Of a stretch of DNA of 37,117 nt, positions 7,733-16,076 are shown one piece after another. Each line of letters starts with the position of its first letter. Within the stretch, counting starts at the first letter, position 1. A model generated the notes under the pieces. The model saw only the letters and a list, made by a program, of their open reading frames with translations, was not told where the DNA came from and did no database searches. The position numbers were made by a program, and so were the translations under genes. Source of the DNA: an uncultured Clostridia bacterium (GTDB lineage: Bacteria; Bacillota; Clostridia; Lachnospirales; Bianqueaceae); contig CALBGL010000135.1 in assembly GCA_937892735.1 (NCBI GenBank), positions 1 to 37,117 on the forward strand, given 5' to 3'.

Positions 7733-7761
7733 GCATAATCTCTGAAGACTCTGACACAATA
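7733..7761 (+). promoter_or_regulatory. Candidate sigma-G promoter of the spoVA operon
   Basis: GCATA (7733-7737) and CACAATA (7755-7761) with a 17-base spacer fit the forespore sigma-G pattern (GHATR, 17-18 bases, CANNMTA). The site lies about 35 bases before the spoVAA start. spoVA operons are known sigma-G targets, which agrees. Confidence 0.5.
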
Positions 7762-7795
7762 TGCATGGATGAGCGTTTTATGGAGGAGGAAGAGC

Positions 7796-8455
7796 ATGGA
7801 AATCCTATATTTTAAGGCACCACGCATCGTAAACATTGTGCAGAAAAGACGTATCACAGTGAGTGATCTGGGAGAACTGCAGGGAAAACCGGAACTGGTA
7901 CATCAGGCCAAGTCTTTGGAAGTTACCCATGTCAAAAAACAGGAAAAGCAGAGAATCCTTATAAGCATTATGGATGTGATCCAGACGGTACAGAAGAATC
8001 TGAAGGATACATGCGTAGTGAACATCGGATCTGCCGATATTATCCTCTCGTTTCAACCGCAAAAGGAGGTACAGATCGCAAAATGGAAAAGCCTTTTGAA
8101 AACAGGACTTATATGCGGGCTGCTGTTTCTGGGCGCCATGTTTGCGATCATGACCTTTCATACGGATGCAGGGGTTCCCGACGTGTTTATGGAGGTACAT
8201 CGGATCTTTACAGGAGAAGAAAATGCACGGCCTTTCTGGCTGATCGGATCCTATGCGATAGGAATTTCCGTGGGAATCACCGTGTTCTTCAATCATTTTT
8301 CGAAGAAGAAACTTTCCGACGATCCGACACCGGTCGAGGTAGAATTTGCGGACTATGAAAAGAAAGTAGAAGACTGCCTGCAAGAGATGCTTTCGGACGA
8401 TGCGAATTTCGGACAAGGGAAACTTTCCGGAAGTACGGAGGAGGCAGATTCATGA
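7796..8455 (+). CDS. spoVAA: Stage V sporulation protein AA
   Basis: A membrane protein of the spoVA system, which loads dipicolinic acid into the forespore and releases it at germination. The 219 residues have a soluble N-terminal part (RITVSDLGELQG) and two hydrophobic segments (about 101-120 and 145-165), followed by a charged tail. Met at 7796 is preceded by GGAGGAGGAAGAG; an open frame from 7769 would add nine unlikely residues. Its stop overlaps the ATG of spoVAB (ATGA). Identification rests on operon position plus the family-like sequence. Confidence 0.88.
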   Translation: MEILYFKAPRIVNIVQKRRITVSDLGELQGKPELVHQAKSLEVTHVKKQEKQRILISIMDVIQTVQKNLKDTCVVNIGSADIILSFQPQKEVQIAKWKSLLKTGLICGLLFLGAMFAIMTFHTDAGVPDVFMEVHRIFTGEENARPFWLIGSYAIGISVGITVFFNHFSKKKLSDDPTPVEVEFADYEKKVEDCLQEMLSDDANFGQGKLSGSTEEADS

Positions 8456-8876
8456 TCGTGCTGGCGGAGATGATCGTGGGACTCGCATGCGGCCTGACAG
8501 TCGCGGCGTATTTGCGGTCATCGTGATCGTGGGGTTGGTTCCCAGGATGGCGCAGATGAGCGGAGGATCTAAGTCGATCATGCTTTTCGAAAACTGTATC
8601 GCGGGAGGGATCACAACAGGAGCCTGGCATCTGCTCTTTCCGTTGAATCTTCCATTTATCGGTCTTTTGGGAGATGTTGTGGTAGGCGCTTTCTGGGGAA
8701 TATTTGTAGGATGCCTCGCAGTTGCGATTGCGGAGGTTTTGGATGTGATACCGATCTTATGCCGCAGAAGTAAGATGACCAGGTATCTTCCCTGGCTCTT
8801 GCTATCGATTAGCCTGGGGAAGACAGCGGGCACGTTTTTGTATTTTCTATGGCCCTCCATGGCACAATATCATTAA
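8452..8876 (+). pseudogene. spoVAB: Stage V sporulation protein AB, interrupted by a frameshift
   Basis: From the ATG at 8452 the frame reads MIVLAEMIVGLACGLTV and then hits TGA at 8524-8526. The rest of a normal SpoVAB (VFAVIVIVGLVPRMAQ onward, several membrane segments, to the stop at 8876) is in the frame one base earlier. Joining the two near 8500-8506, where one base appears to be missing, restores a protein of about 141 residues with the expected G-rich first helix running into GVFAV. Every other spoVA gene here is intact, so this is either a recent mutation or a sequencing error. No slippery heptamer suitable for programmed -1 shifting is visible. Confidence 0.85.
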
Positions 8877-8889
8877 GGAGGATGAGGAT

Positions 8890-9348
8890 ATGAATATGAC
8901 AGAACAGGGAAAACAGGATTACAGACTGCGGGTATCCGAGGTATGTCCCCAGACGAACCTTCTCAGTGGCTGTGCGAAGGCGTTTCTGGTAGGCGGCAGT
9001 ATCTGTGTACTGGGACAGTTATTGCTGAATTTTTATCAGAATATGGGGATGGACATGCAGACCGCCTCGACCTGGGTCAGTGTGACGCTCATTTTTTTCA
9101 GCGCCATCACAACGGGTTTAGGCTGGTATGATAATCTGGGAAAATTTGCCGGAGCCGGTTCGATTATACCGATTACCGGATTTGCGAATGGCGTGGTGGC
9201 ATCTGCGATTGAATTTAAGAAAGAGGGGTTCATTCTGGGACTGGGCAGTAAACTGTTTACGATTGCGGGACCGGTGATCCTGTACGGACTGATCACATCT
9301 TCACTGGTGGGACTCATTTATTATTTAGTAATGGTATTAGGAGGTTGA
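8890..9348 (+). CDS. spoVAC: Stage V sporulation protein AC
   Basis: A 152-residue integral membrane protein, part of the dipicolinic acid channel; Bacillus SpoVAC behaves as a mechanosensitive channel. The family core GLGWYDNLGKFAGAGSIIPITGFAN is present near residues 76-100 and resembles the core of SpoVAE downstream. Several hydrophobic helices flank it. An AGGAGG site precedes the ATG. It lies between spoVAB and spoVAD with short gaps, so it is co-transcribed. Confidence 0.95.
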   Translation: MNMTEQGKQDYRLRVSEVCPQTNLLSGCAKAFLVGGSICVLGQLLLNFYQNMGMDMQTASTWVSVTLIFFSAITTGLGWYDNLGKFAGAGSIIPITGFANGVVASAIEFKKEGFILGLGSKLFTIAGPVILYGLITSSLVGLIYYLVMVLGG

Positions 9349-9351
9349 AAC

Positions 9352-10368
9352 ATGAGCGGACGACATGTGGGAACGCAAAGCATTCTGCTGGAAAGGCCGC
9401 CATTGATTTTACAGACCGCTTCCGCCGGAGGTCTGCTCGAACAGCAGGGACCGTTGGGAAAAGCATTGGATATCGCGTTATCCGATGAGATGAATCATGA
9501 AAATTCCTGGGAGAAGGCAGAGTGCCAAATGGTGCTTAGCACGATACGGCGTGTAATCCAGAAGTCTGGATTGGATACCGCGCAGGTACAGTATATATTT
9601 GCGGGAGACCTGATGAATCAGATCACGGCTACAGGGTTCGCGATGCGTGATATGAGCATACCATTTTTTGGAGTCTATGGAGCATGTTCTACCATGGGAG
9701 AAAGTCTGCAGCTGGCGGCGATCCTGGTCAGCAGCGGTTTTGCAGATTACGCATTGGCAGAAGCTTCTAGCCATTTCTGCGCGGCAGAAAAACAGTTCAG
9801 ACAACCTTTGGCCTATGGAGGCCAGAGACCACTGTATGCCACGCGGACAGTGACTGGCAGCGGTGCCGTCATCTTGGGACATGAGGGAAAGGCTCGAGCC
9901 AAGATTACCGGTATCACAACCGGCCGTGTCGTGGATTTTGGAATTAAGGATGCGAATAATATGGGAGCGAGTATGGCGCCGGCGGCAGCGCATACGATTA
10001 GTCAGCATCTCAGGGATTTTGAGATCACACCTTCGGAATATGACAGGATCTTTACCGGGGATTTGGGGCAGTATGGCCTGCAGTTAGCGCAGGAACTGAT
10101 CGAGAGGGACGGTTTTCAGACGGAAGACCGGCTGAGTGATTGCGGTCTGATTGTATATGACCGGGAGAGTCAAGACGTACATGCCGGCGGCAGTGGATGT
10201 GGATGCAGTGCGATTACCCTGAGCAATTATATTATACCAGCCTTAGAGGAGAGGAAATTTCGCAAAGTGCTTTTTGTGCCGACAGGCGCTCTTCTGTCCC
10301 CTCTCAGTACACAGCAGGGGGAAAGCGTGCCGGGAATCGCGCATGCCCTTGTTTTGGAAGCTGTTTAA
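9352..10368 (+). CDS. spoVAD: Stage V sporulation protein AD (dipicolinate-binding)
   Basis: A 338-residue protein with a thiolase/ketoacyl-synthase-like fold that in Bacillus binds dipicolinic acid and works with SpoVAC and SpoVAE in its transport. Family-like stretches include FGVYGACSTMGE with a cysteine around residue 110, ATRTVTGSGAV, and the glycine-rich AGGSGCGCSA near residue 278. It begins four bases after spoVAC with its own ribosome site (GGAGG). Confidence 0.95.
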   Translation: MSGRHVGTQSILLERPPLILQTASAGGLLEQQGPLGKALDIALSDEMNHENSWEKAECQMVLSTIRRVIQKSGLDTAQVQYIFAGDLMNQITATGFAMRDMSIPFFGVYGACSTMGESLQLAAILVSSGFADYALAEASSHFCAAEKQFRQPLAYGGQRPLYATRTVTGSGAVILGHEGKARAKITGITTGRVVDFGIKDANNMGASMAPAAAHTISQHLRDFEITPSEYDRIFTGDLGQYGLQLAQELIERDGFQTEDRLSDCGLIVYDRESQDVHAGGSGCGCSAITLSNYIIPALEERKFRKVLFVPTGALLSPLSTQQGESVPGIAHALVLEAV

Positions 10369-10380
10369 GGGGGTGAGATT

Positions 10381-10734
10381 ATGCAGTTATTTCATACTTT
10401 CTGGGTAGGCGGGCTGATCTGTGCCATAGGGCAGATTCTTCTACAGCGAACCAAGCTCACACCTGCCCGCATTGTGGTGATTTTCGTAGTAGCTGGCGCT
10501 ATATTGGGTGGTTTAGGATGGTATCAGCCGCTGATTGACTTCGCCGGAGCGGGTGCCACAGTACCGCTCACCGGATTCGGATATAGTCTGAGCCATGGCG
10601 TCATGCAGGAGATCGAGACCGCAGGGGCCATCGGCATCCTGACCGGCGGATTAAAGGCGACCGCTGGCGGGATTGCTGCTGCCGTCCTTTTTGGATTTAT
10701 CGGAGCCGTATTGTTTCAACCAAAACTGAAATAA
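10381..10734 (+). CDS. spoVAE: Stage V sporulation protein AE (SpoVAEB type)
   Basis: A 117-residue membrane protein, last gene of the spoVA operon. Its core GLGWYQPLIDFAGAGATVPLTGFG closely parallels the SpoVAC core, showing the two are homologous. It is the short SpoVAEB form; no separate SpoVAEA or SpoVAF gene follows here. AGGGGGTG precedes the ATG. A strong terminator starts a few bases after the stop. Confidence 0.93.
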   Translation: MQLFHTFWVGGLICAIGQILLQRTKLTPARIVVIFVVAGAILGGLGWYQPLIDFAGAGATVPLTGFGYSLSHGVMQEIETAGAIGILTGGLKATAGGIAAAVLFGFIGAVLFQPKLK

Positions 10735-10737
10735 AAA

Positions 10738-10774
10738 TGAAAGATCCTCATGGCTTTTGAGGATCTTTCATTTT
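10738..10774 (+). terminator. Terminator of the spoVA operon
   Basis: A perfect 13-bp stem: TGAAAGATCCTCA (10738-10750) pairs with TGAGGATCTTTCA (10758-10770) around a seven-base loop, followed by TTTT. It closes the spoVA operon four bases after the spoVAE stop. Confidence 0.93.
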
Positions 10775-10813
10775 GTCCGGTCATCCGATATAATGAAAAA
10801 GAGGAGGGGGCAT

Positions 10814-11293
10814 ATGTGACAGGATATCCAGTGGGTCTTCATGGACATGGGATCAACGCAGTCTGATGAGAGCAGAGTCTATGAACACCGAGTCCGGGAA
10901 GCGATTGCGGGAACGCAAATCAGTTATCAGGATTTCTAGGATACGATGGTCGGATTTTATCAACAGAATCAGAAAGGGGATATCAAGGCGCTGGCATACT
11001 ATGGGTTACCCAAACCGGAATGGCACAGAGAAAAAGAAAGGCTATATCCAGATGCCGAGGAATGTCTTAAAAGACTACGGACGCGATATCATATTGGTAT
11101 TATCGCGAATCAATCCTTAGGTACCAAAGGGCGATTGCAGGAGTATGGTGTACAATAATATATTGACCTTGTCATTGCGTCTGCGGAAGAAGGCGTGGCG
11201 AAGCCAGATCTGAGAATCTTTCAATTCGCGTTAGAATGGGTAGATTTCGTCGCGAAGAATCTGACAGAGGTTTGGGAGGAACTAACGGGATGA
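10814..11293 (+). pseudogene. Decayed HAD-family hydrolase gene
   Basis: A single reading frame carries recognisable HAD-IA sequence: VFMDMGSTQ (motif I), YYGLPKPEW, LYPDAEECL, IGIIANQSLGT (motif II) and VIASAEEGVAKPDLRIF (motif III). It is broken by three in-frame stops: TGA directly after the ATG (10817), TAG at 10937 and TAA at 11156. The motif IV region (GD-x3-ND) is missing; the frame ends at TGA 11291. Motif I also lacks the second aspartate of DxD. All breaks are nonsense changes and the frame is otherwise kept. That pattern fits slow decay, or less likely stop-codon reassignment, which the normal neighbouring genes argue against. Confidence 0.82.
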
Positions 11294-11535
11294 AACGGGG
11301 ACTTACACAAAACTATTTATTATGCATTCTCGGGAAGAAGGGAAAGGTTTCTGCATTTGGCATCGAGAAGTACATAGGGTTAACGGCGGCAGGCGTATTG
11401 GAACTTCTGCAGGATGGAGGGAAAGAGTCCATTGGGGACAAGATCACGGGATATGTGGACACGCTGCTGGTAGGACTTATGATGATATATCATTTAAGAC
11501 GAAGGGGATTTCTCATTGGAAATCAGGCGATGTAA
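11290..11535 (+). CDS. Short GPP34 (GOLPH3-like) fragment, probably remnant
   Basis: An 81-residue open frame starting MKRGLTQNYLLCILGKKGKV and continuing with LTAAGVLELL. This resembles the opening of GPP34/GOLPH3-like proteins, which usually run beyond 200 residues. It overlaps the end of the decayed HAD frame (ATGA) and no good ribosome site is visible, so it is probably a truncated remnant and may not be expressed. The family guess rests on a short pattern only. Confidence 0.3.
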   Translation: MKRGLTQNYLLCILGKKGKVSAFGIEKYIGLTAAGVLELLQDGGKESIGDKITGYVDTLLVGLMMIYHLRRRGFLIGNQAM

Positions 11536-11593
11536 CAATTTCCTCTGGGAAGTAATGGCCCCGGGGCGAATGAAGTGTGTATAGAAATATGAA

Positions 11594-11642
11594 CAAAAGT
11601 GGCGTTCCATTATCCATTCGTGATGATGAAACGCCACTTATT
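11594..11642 (-). terminator. Terminator of the class A PBP gene
   Basis: AAGTGGCGTT (11597-11606) and AACGCCACTT (11630-11639) form a 10-bp stem with a long loop. On the minus strand it follows the PBP stop by about 20 bases and ends in TTTTG, a usable intrinsic terminator; on the plus strand a TATTTTT run follows, so it can also stop rightward transcripts from the decayed region. Confidence 0.75.
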
Positions 11643-11659
11643 TTTGGAATGATTTGGAA

Positions 11660-14389
11660 TCAGCCACCAGCCTGCGTGTCTTCTCCACTGCCAGTTCCGG
11701 AAGTTCCCGTTCCGCTGCCGGAATCAGAACCGCCACCAGAACTAGAACCACTGGATTCAGAGCTGCCGCTGGACTCGGAACCGCCGCCAGATTCAGAACC
11801 GGAGCTTGTTTCCGGAGTCGGAGGAGTATAGTGTCCAGGACAAACAGCTGTAGGTTGAGGAACATAGTCGCGTACATAGCTGGGTTGGAACCTTAGACTA
11901 GGATTACGCTGCGCCAGAATCTGCGCCAGCTCATTCAGGTCTTGATCTCGTTTTACACCGCTGCGATACGTGACGGGACAGGTACTGCTCGGCGCTAATC
12001 CTGTGATGTTGCAGACCGCTACCGAAGTGTGTACATTGCAATAGGATGTGGGAGCGGTGCCTTCGGCGAAATACTCCGTATACGCATTGCTGCAGGAACC
12101 GCTTGCCAGCAAACCGGATTTCGGACAAACATAGGCGGTTGTCACGCCCTCTGGAGGATCCCCAAAGTTCTGATATTCCAGATCCTCATGAATCGGCTGC
12201 ATAATCGCGTTCCATAGATTCGAACGGATATTGGTCAGGTTTGGAGACGAGAGAGAGTCATAGTTGCCGCTGTAGGACTGCATATCAAAGCCCAGCCAGA
12301 GTGTGCATAGGTAGTAAGGAGTCCAGGCGGACAGCCAATAATCCCAGTCATCATCGGTAGTACCTGTTTTGGCTGCGATGGGCATACCACCAGACACTCG
12401 CAACGTCGTAGCAGTACCCAGACCATCTTCAACGGTATCTCGCATCATATTTTCTACAATCCATGCATTCTGTTCACTGAGAGCCTCGTGCGTACGGATA
12501 TCTTCGCCTTCCATGGCCCTATCTAGGAGAACATTGCCGTCATGATCCAGAACCCGCGTATAGAAAGTAGGTTCAATATAGGTACCATCATTTGCGATCG
12601 CGGAGAAGGCGCCGGATAGTTCTAAGTTGGAAACACCGTTCGCGAGTCCTCCCAAGGCCATGGTAGCCGCGATATCTTCCGGTTCCAGCGTCGTGATGCC
12701 GAAGCGCTCCGTAGCGTATTGATATCCCAGTTCCGGACCGATATCCATGATGCAGCGTGCTGCGACAATATTCATGGACCAGGCGATACCTTGACGAATG
12801 GTAGAGAAGCCATAATAAACGTTAGAAGCCCAGGAGTTGACAGGACACCAGCCGCCGGTTTCCAACGGATTCAAAGGCACATCGTCATACACCGTGGCCG
12901 CCGTTTTGCCGGCTCCATCCAGAGCGGGCGCGAACGAAGAAAGAACCTTAAAGGTAGATCCAGGACTTCGTGTTGTATCCGTAGCGCGGTTCAGCGGAAA
13001 ATCCGTCGTCTTTTCACCGCGGCCCGCCGAGATCGCCTTCACTTGTCCAGACCGATAATCCATAATGACCACACTGAGCTGAGGCTCCAGTGTAATGGTA
13101 TAATTTTCTTCATATCGATCCTCATCCTCCGGGGTCAGTCCGTATTCTGCCAGCGTTTCTGCACGGTATGAGTCAATAGCATTCAGTGCCTCTTGCTCGG
13201 TATCGTACAGAAGATTATAGAGCCCGAAATTCTCATAGACCGTTCGATCTTCTGAGTAGATACTCAGAGCGTAATTCAGCTGATAATAATTTCCATAATA
13301 CTGTACATCATTGACATTATCCACCACGTAATCCACAGTATCCTGAATCGACTGATCCTGCGACAGGAAAATCTGCAGACCACCATAGTATACCTGATTA
13401 AAAGCGGCTTCTTCGGAAATGTTCAGCTTTTCCGCCAGGTTTTCCTGCACCTGCTGAATCGCCGCTTCCTGGAAGTAGGTGTAACGTACATTGGTCGTCT
13501 CTTCTTCCGCTGGATCTTCCGATGTATTTTCGCGAATGAGGGCGAACACATCTTCATTTCGAGCACTCTGGTATTCCGCTTCCGAGATATAGCCCTGATT
13601 ATACATCTGTTCTAGCACGAGGAGCTGTCTCTGACGGCAGGCCACCGGCTCATAGACTGGATCATAGTAAGAGGGCGCGTTCAAAACGCCGGCCAAAACA
13701 GCGGATTCTGCAATCGTAATGTCGCTGACATCTTTTCCGAAGTAATATCGCGAGGCCGATTGGACACCATAGTTTCCATTTCCGAAATTGACATAATTTA
13801 GATAGGTTTCCAGGATATGCTGTTTTGCAGCGGTTTTCCCCATCTTCTGTGTCAGATCATATTCATACTGCAGCGCCATATACCATTCCTGAATCTTACG
13901 CGTCATGGCGGTATCCGAAGTCAGCGCCAGATTTTTGATGACCTGCTGCGTAATGGTACTTCCGCCTTCGATATCGCCATCCTGCAGGATACGCACACCC
14001 GAACGAAGAATCCCCTCAATGTCGATTCCATTATGCTGGTAGAATCGGGAGTCCTCGATGGCTACGACGGCGTGTTGCATGTGCTCTGGAATCTGATCGA
14101 TCGTTACCTCGGCACGGAGTACAGAAGTGTAAATCGGGGTCATCTCGTTTCCATCCGCATCATAAATATATGAAGTGAAATTATTGATCGCGTACTCTTC
14201 CTGTACAGGCGCGTCATCAATAATTCCCATGAACCCGCCTAACAGTAAACCGCCGACTACGAAAACAGCGGCGAGAACCAGAATACAGGCGATTCGTAAA
14301 ATATTTAGCCATATCTTCGATACCAAACGCTGCTGATCAACTTCCTTTTGCAGGCGTTTGCGTTGATTGGCCTGTTTACTATAATCCAT
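11660..14389 (-). CDS. Class A penicillin-binding protein (bifunctional transglycosylase/transpeptidase)
   Basis: A 909-residue membrane-anchored enzyme that polymerises and cross-links peptidoglycan. A short basic cytoplasmic tail and one membrane helix (about 30-55) are followed by the GT51 transglycosylase domain (EDSRFYQHNGID, then GGSTITQQ). The transpeptidase domain has the catalytic STFK, SMN and KTGT motifs. The C-terminus is a low-complexity Ser/Gly/Glu tail of about 50 residues, probably wall-spanning. Met at 14389 has AGGAGGTAATC before it; the open frame seven residues longer would overlap that site. It is monocistronic with its own promoter and terminator. Confidence 0.95.
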   Translation of the reverse strand: MDYSKQANQRKRLQKEVDQQRLVSKIWLNILRIACILVLAAVFVVGGLLLGGFMGIIDDAPVQEEYAINNFTSYIYDADGNEMTPIYTSVLRAEVTIDQIPEHMQHAVVAIEDSRFYQHNGIDIEGILRSGVRILQDGDIEGGSTITQQVIKNLALTSDTAMTRKIQEWYMALQYEYDLTQKMGKTAAKQHILETYLNYVNFGNGNYGVQSASRYYFGKDVSDITIAESAVLAGVLNAPSYYDPVYEPVACRQRQLLVLEQMYNQGYISEAEYQSARNEDVFALIRENTSEDPAEEETTNVRYTYFQEAAIQQVQENLAEKLNISEEAAFNQVYYGGLQIFLSQDQSIQDTVDYVVDNVNDVQYYGNYYQLNYALSIYSEDRTVYENFGLYNLLYDTEQEALNAIDSYRAETLAEYGLTPEDEDRYEENYTITLEPQLSVVIMDYRSGQVKAISAGRGEKTTDFPLNRATDTTRSPGSTFKVLSSFAPALDGAGKTAATVYDDVPLNPLETGGWCPVNSWASNVYYGFSTIRQGIAWSMNIVAARCIMDIGPELGYQYATERFGITTLEPEDIAATMALGGLANGVSNLELSGAFSAIANDGTYIEPTFYTRVLDHDGNVLLDRAMEGEDIRTHEALSEQNAWIVENMMRDTVEDGLGTATTLRVSGGMPIAAKTGTTDDDWDYWLSAWTPYYLCTLWLGFDMQSYSGNYDSLSSPNLTNIRSNLWNAIMQPIHEDLEYQNFGDPPEGVTTAYVCPKSGLLASGSCSNAYTEYFAEGTAPTSYCNVHTSVAVCNITGLAPSSTCPVTYRSGVKRDQDLNELAQILAQRNPSLRFQPSYVRDYVPQPTAVCPGHYTPPTPETSSGSESGGGSESSGSSESSGSSSGGGSDSGSGTGTSGTGSGEDTQAGG

Positions 14390-14582
14390 GATTACCTCCT
14401 TTAAGAACACTAGAGACTACAAAACAACAAAGATACCCAAAAGAAATATTCAAAGATGCGTACTTTGACGGCCCCTTTGGAGTATGCCATAATCATAATA
14501 TTTTCGGAAATGGGTGTCTGTTGGCGACATTCTCAAGGTGTGGCTTTGTTTTTGTAATACAGAGCACTACCACACCCAGTCT

Positions 14583-14611
14583 ATTATACCAAGAAATGGC
14601 GGGGGTGAAAA
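14583..14611 (-). promoter_or_regulatory. Promoter of the class A PBP gene
   Basis: On the minus strand TTTTCA (14606-14611) and a perfect TATAAT (14583-14588) are separated by 17 bases. The predicted start is near 14576, giving a leader of roughly 185 bases. That leader begins with GGTGTGG, which can pair with CCACACC at the other end of a hairpin (14537-14576). Confidence 0.6.
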
Positions 14612-14661
14612 GGGTTTGTCCCAAATTCATTTGTTAATTTTGCGGAAAGAGGAGAAATGGC

Positions 14662-15309
14662 ATGTATAAAGGGAAGAAACATATCTTGGTAGGAAAACGG
14701 CGCAAAATTCTTAAGAAACGCTGGATTTTTTCGATAGGTTTGATTCTATGCTTGTTGGTTATCTTCCTGGCGTATCTTCGCTTAAAACCCTATGTCCTTG
14801 CGTATGCCAGAATGAACGCGGACTCGTTGATGAGTACCATTGCGAACGAGGCACTGCGAGAGGGACTTGCGGAATACGATGTGACGACAGAAGATCTTGT
14901 ACATTATTATTACGATGACGAGGGAAATATTATCGCCTGCGGGGTGGATACCCTGGAAATCGGGCGTCTGTCCGTGGAAATACTGGCAGCAATGGATGGA
15001 TATTTTGAGAAGCATGACGCGGTAGAATTTCAGGTGCCATTGGGAGCGGCCTTGGGGGAAAACATTTTTATTGGCTGGTGGCCGGATATTCCATTTCGAG
15101 TTCGCCTGATCGGAAATGCGGATATCAATTATGACAGCACGGTTGAATCGGCGGGGATTAACCAGGTACATCATAAGGTCTGGCTGGATCTGAAATTTAC
15201 AATCCAGGTGGCGGCCCCGCTCATGAGCGAAATCTTGACATCCAGCCGGCAGTTCGTGTTGGTAGATCGGACTTTCGCGGGGGATGTTCCGCTCATTTTT
15301 ATGGAATAG
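14662..15309 (+). CDS. yunB: Sporulation protein YunB
   Basis: A 215-residue protein with one N-terminal membrane helix (about 22-42), preceded by many lysines and arginines, and an extracytoplasmic domain. The phrase VPLGAALGENIF and the later VRLIGNADINYDSTVESAGINQVHHKVWLDL match the YunB family, needed for normal spore coat or germination properties in Bacillus (mother-cell sigma-E regulon). I could not find a convincing sigma-E promoter. It is transcribed away from the PBP gene. Confidence 0.87.
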   Translation: MYKGKKHILVGKRRKILKKRWIFSIGLILCLLVIFLAYLRLKPYVLAYARMNADSLMSTIANEALREGLAEYDVTTEDLVHYYYDDEGNIIACGVDTLEIGRLSVEILAAMDGYFEKHDAVEFQVPLGAALGENIFIGWWPDIPFRVRLIGNADINYDSTVESAGINQVHHKVWLDLKFTIQVAAPLMSEILTSSRQFVLVDRTFAGDVPLIFME

Positions 15310-15311
15310 GC

Positions 15312-15340
15312 TTGCATAGAGAACGGGAATTTGGTATGAT
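15312..15340 (+). promoter_or_regulatory. Promoter of yigZ
   Basis: TTGCAT (15312-15317) and TATGAT (15335-15340) with a 17-base spacer lie just after the yunB stop and about 24 bases before the yigZ start codon. Confidence 0.65.
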
Positions 15341-15363
15341 GAGTCTGGAAAGGAGTGAAAGAC

Positions 15364-16029
15364 ATGGAAGCATTTCGTACGGTTCTTCGCCGCGCGGAGG
15401 GGGAAATCGTGGAAAAGAAGTCCCGATTTATCGCGACGGTATTGCCGGCGGAGACGGAGAGGGAGGTAGAAACGTTTTTGGCCGAACTTCGTAAGACTTA
15501 TTGGGACGCGAATCATAACGTATACGCGTATCGGATCGGACAGCAGAAAATGATCGAGCGATTCAGCGATGATGGAGAACCCGTGCATACTGCGGGGCTT
15601 CCGGTTCTTTCGGTATTGCAGAAAGAAGATATCCGTAATGTGTGTATCGTGGTGACCAGGTATTTTGGCGGGACGCTTCTGGGGACGGGTGGATTGGTGC
15701 GCGCATACTCTAAGGCGGCGCAGGAAGCACTTCGCGCAGGCATTGTCATTCAGAAGGAGGAGTATGTCCGTTATTATATTGACATGGATTATACGCAGCT
15801 GGGACGCATTCAGTATGGCGTCCTGCGCGCGGGACTGACGCTGCTCGATACGGAATACACCGAAGGTGTGCGGATGCGCCTTCTGGTGTCTCATTCTGAT
15901 GCGGCGCGTTTTCAGCAGGATATTACGGAGATGAGCGATGGAAAGCTCAAGCCGGTGGAAGAGGGACGTATATGGGCGGCCCAGGCGGAAGGAACCTGGT
16001 ATTATTTTGATCCGCCGCAGGAAAAATAA
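15364..16029 (+). CDS. YigZ/IMPACT-family protein
   Basis: A 221-residue member of the UPF0029/IMPACT family (YigZ in Escherichia coli, YvyE in Bacillus). The N-terminal domain shows KKSRFIA, ANHNVYAY and the highly conserved FSDDGEP-TAG and VTRYFGG-LGTGGLVRAYS stretches; a ferredoxin-like DUF1949 domain forms the C-terminal third. The biochemical role is unsettled; human IMPACT acts on translation control. The ATG at 15364 is preferred over GTG 15355 because AGGAG overlaps the latter. Confidence 0.9.
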   Translation: MEAFRTVLRRAEGEIVEKKSRFIATVLPAETEREVETFLAELRKTYWDANHNVYAYRIGQQKMIERFSDDGEPVHTAGLPVLSVLQKEDIRNVCIVVTRYFGGTLLGTGGLVRAYSKAAQEALRAGIVIQKEEYVRYYIDMDYTQLGRIQYGVLRAGLTLLDTEYTEGVRMRLLVSHSDAARFQQDITEMSDGKLKPVEEGRIWAAQAEGTWYYFDPPQEK

Positions 16030-16041
16030 TCATTTTCCTGC

Positions 16042-16070
16042 TTGACAGGAAAAGAGCTTTACGGTAAAAT
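16042..16070 (+). promoter_or_regulatory. Sigma-A promoter of T-box-yebC-ileS
   Basis: TTGACA (16042-16047, perfect) and TAAAAT (16065-16070) spaced 17 bases. The predicted start near 16077 immediately precedes the T-box stem I. Confidence 0.88.
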
Positions 16071-16076
16071 GGAGCT

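Noticed and set aside
8452..8530. Programmed -1 frameshift in spoVAB
   Set aside because: No slippery heptamer is visible near the junction; mutation or sequence error is simpler.
11638..11896. Plus- and minus-strand Ser/Pro-rich frames near the PBP tail
   Set aside because: They are shadows of the Ser/Gly-rich C-terminus of the PBP gene.
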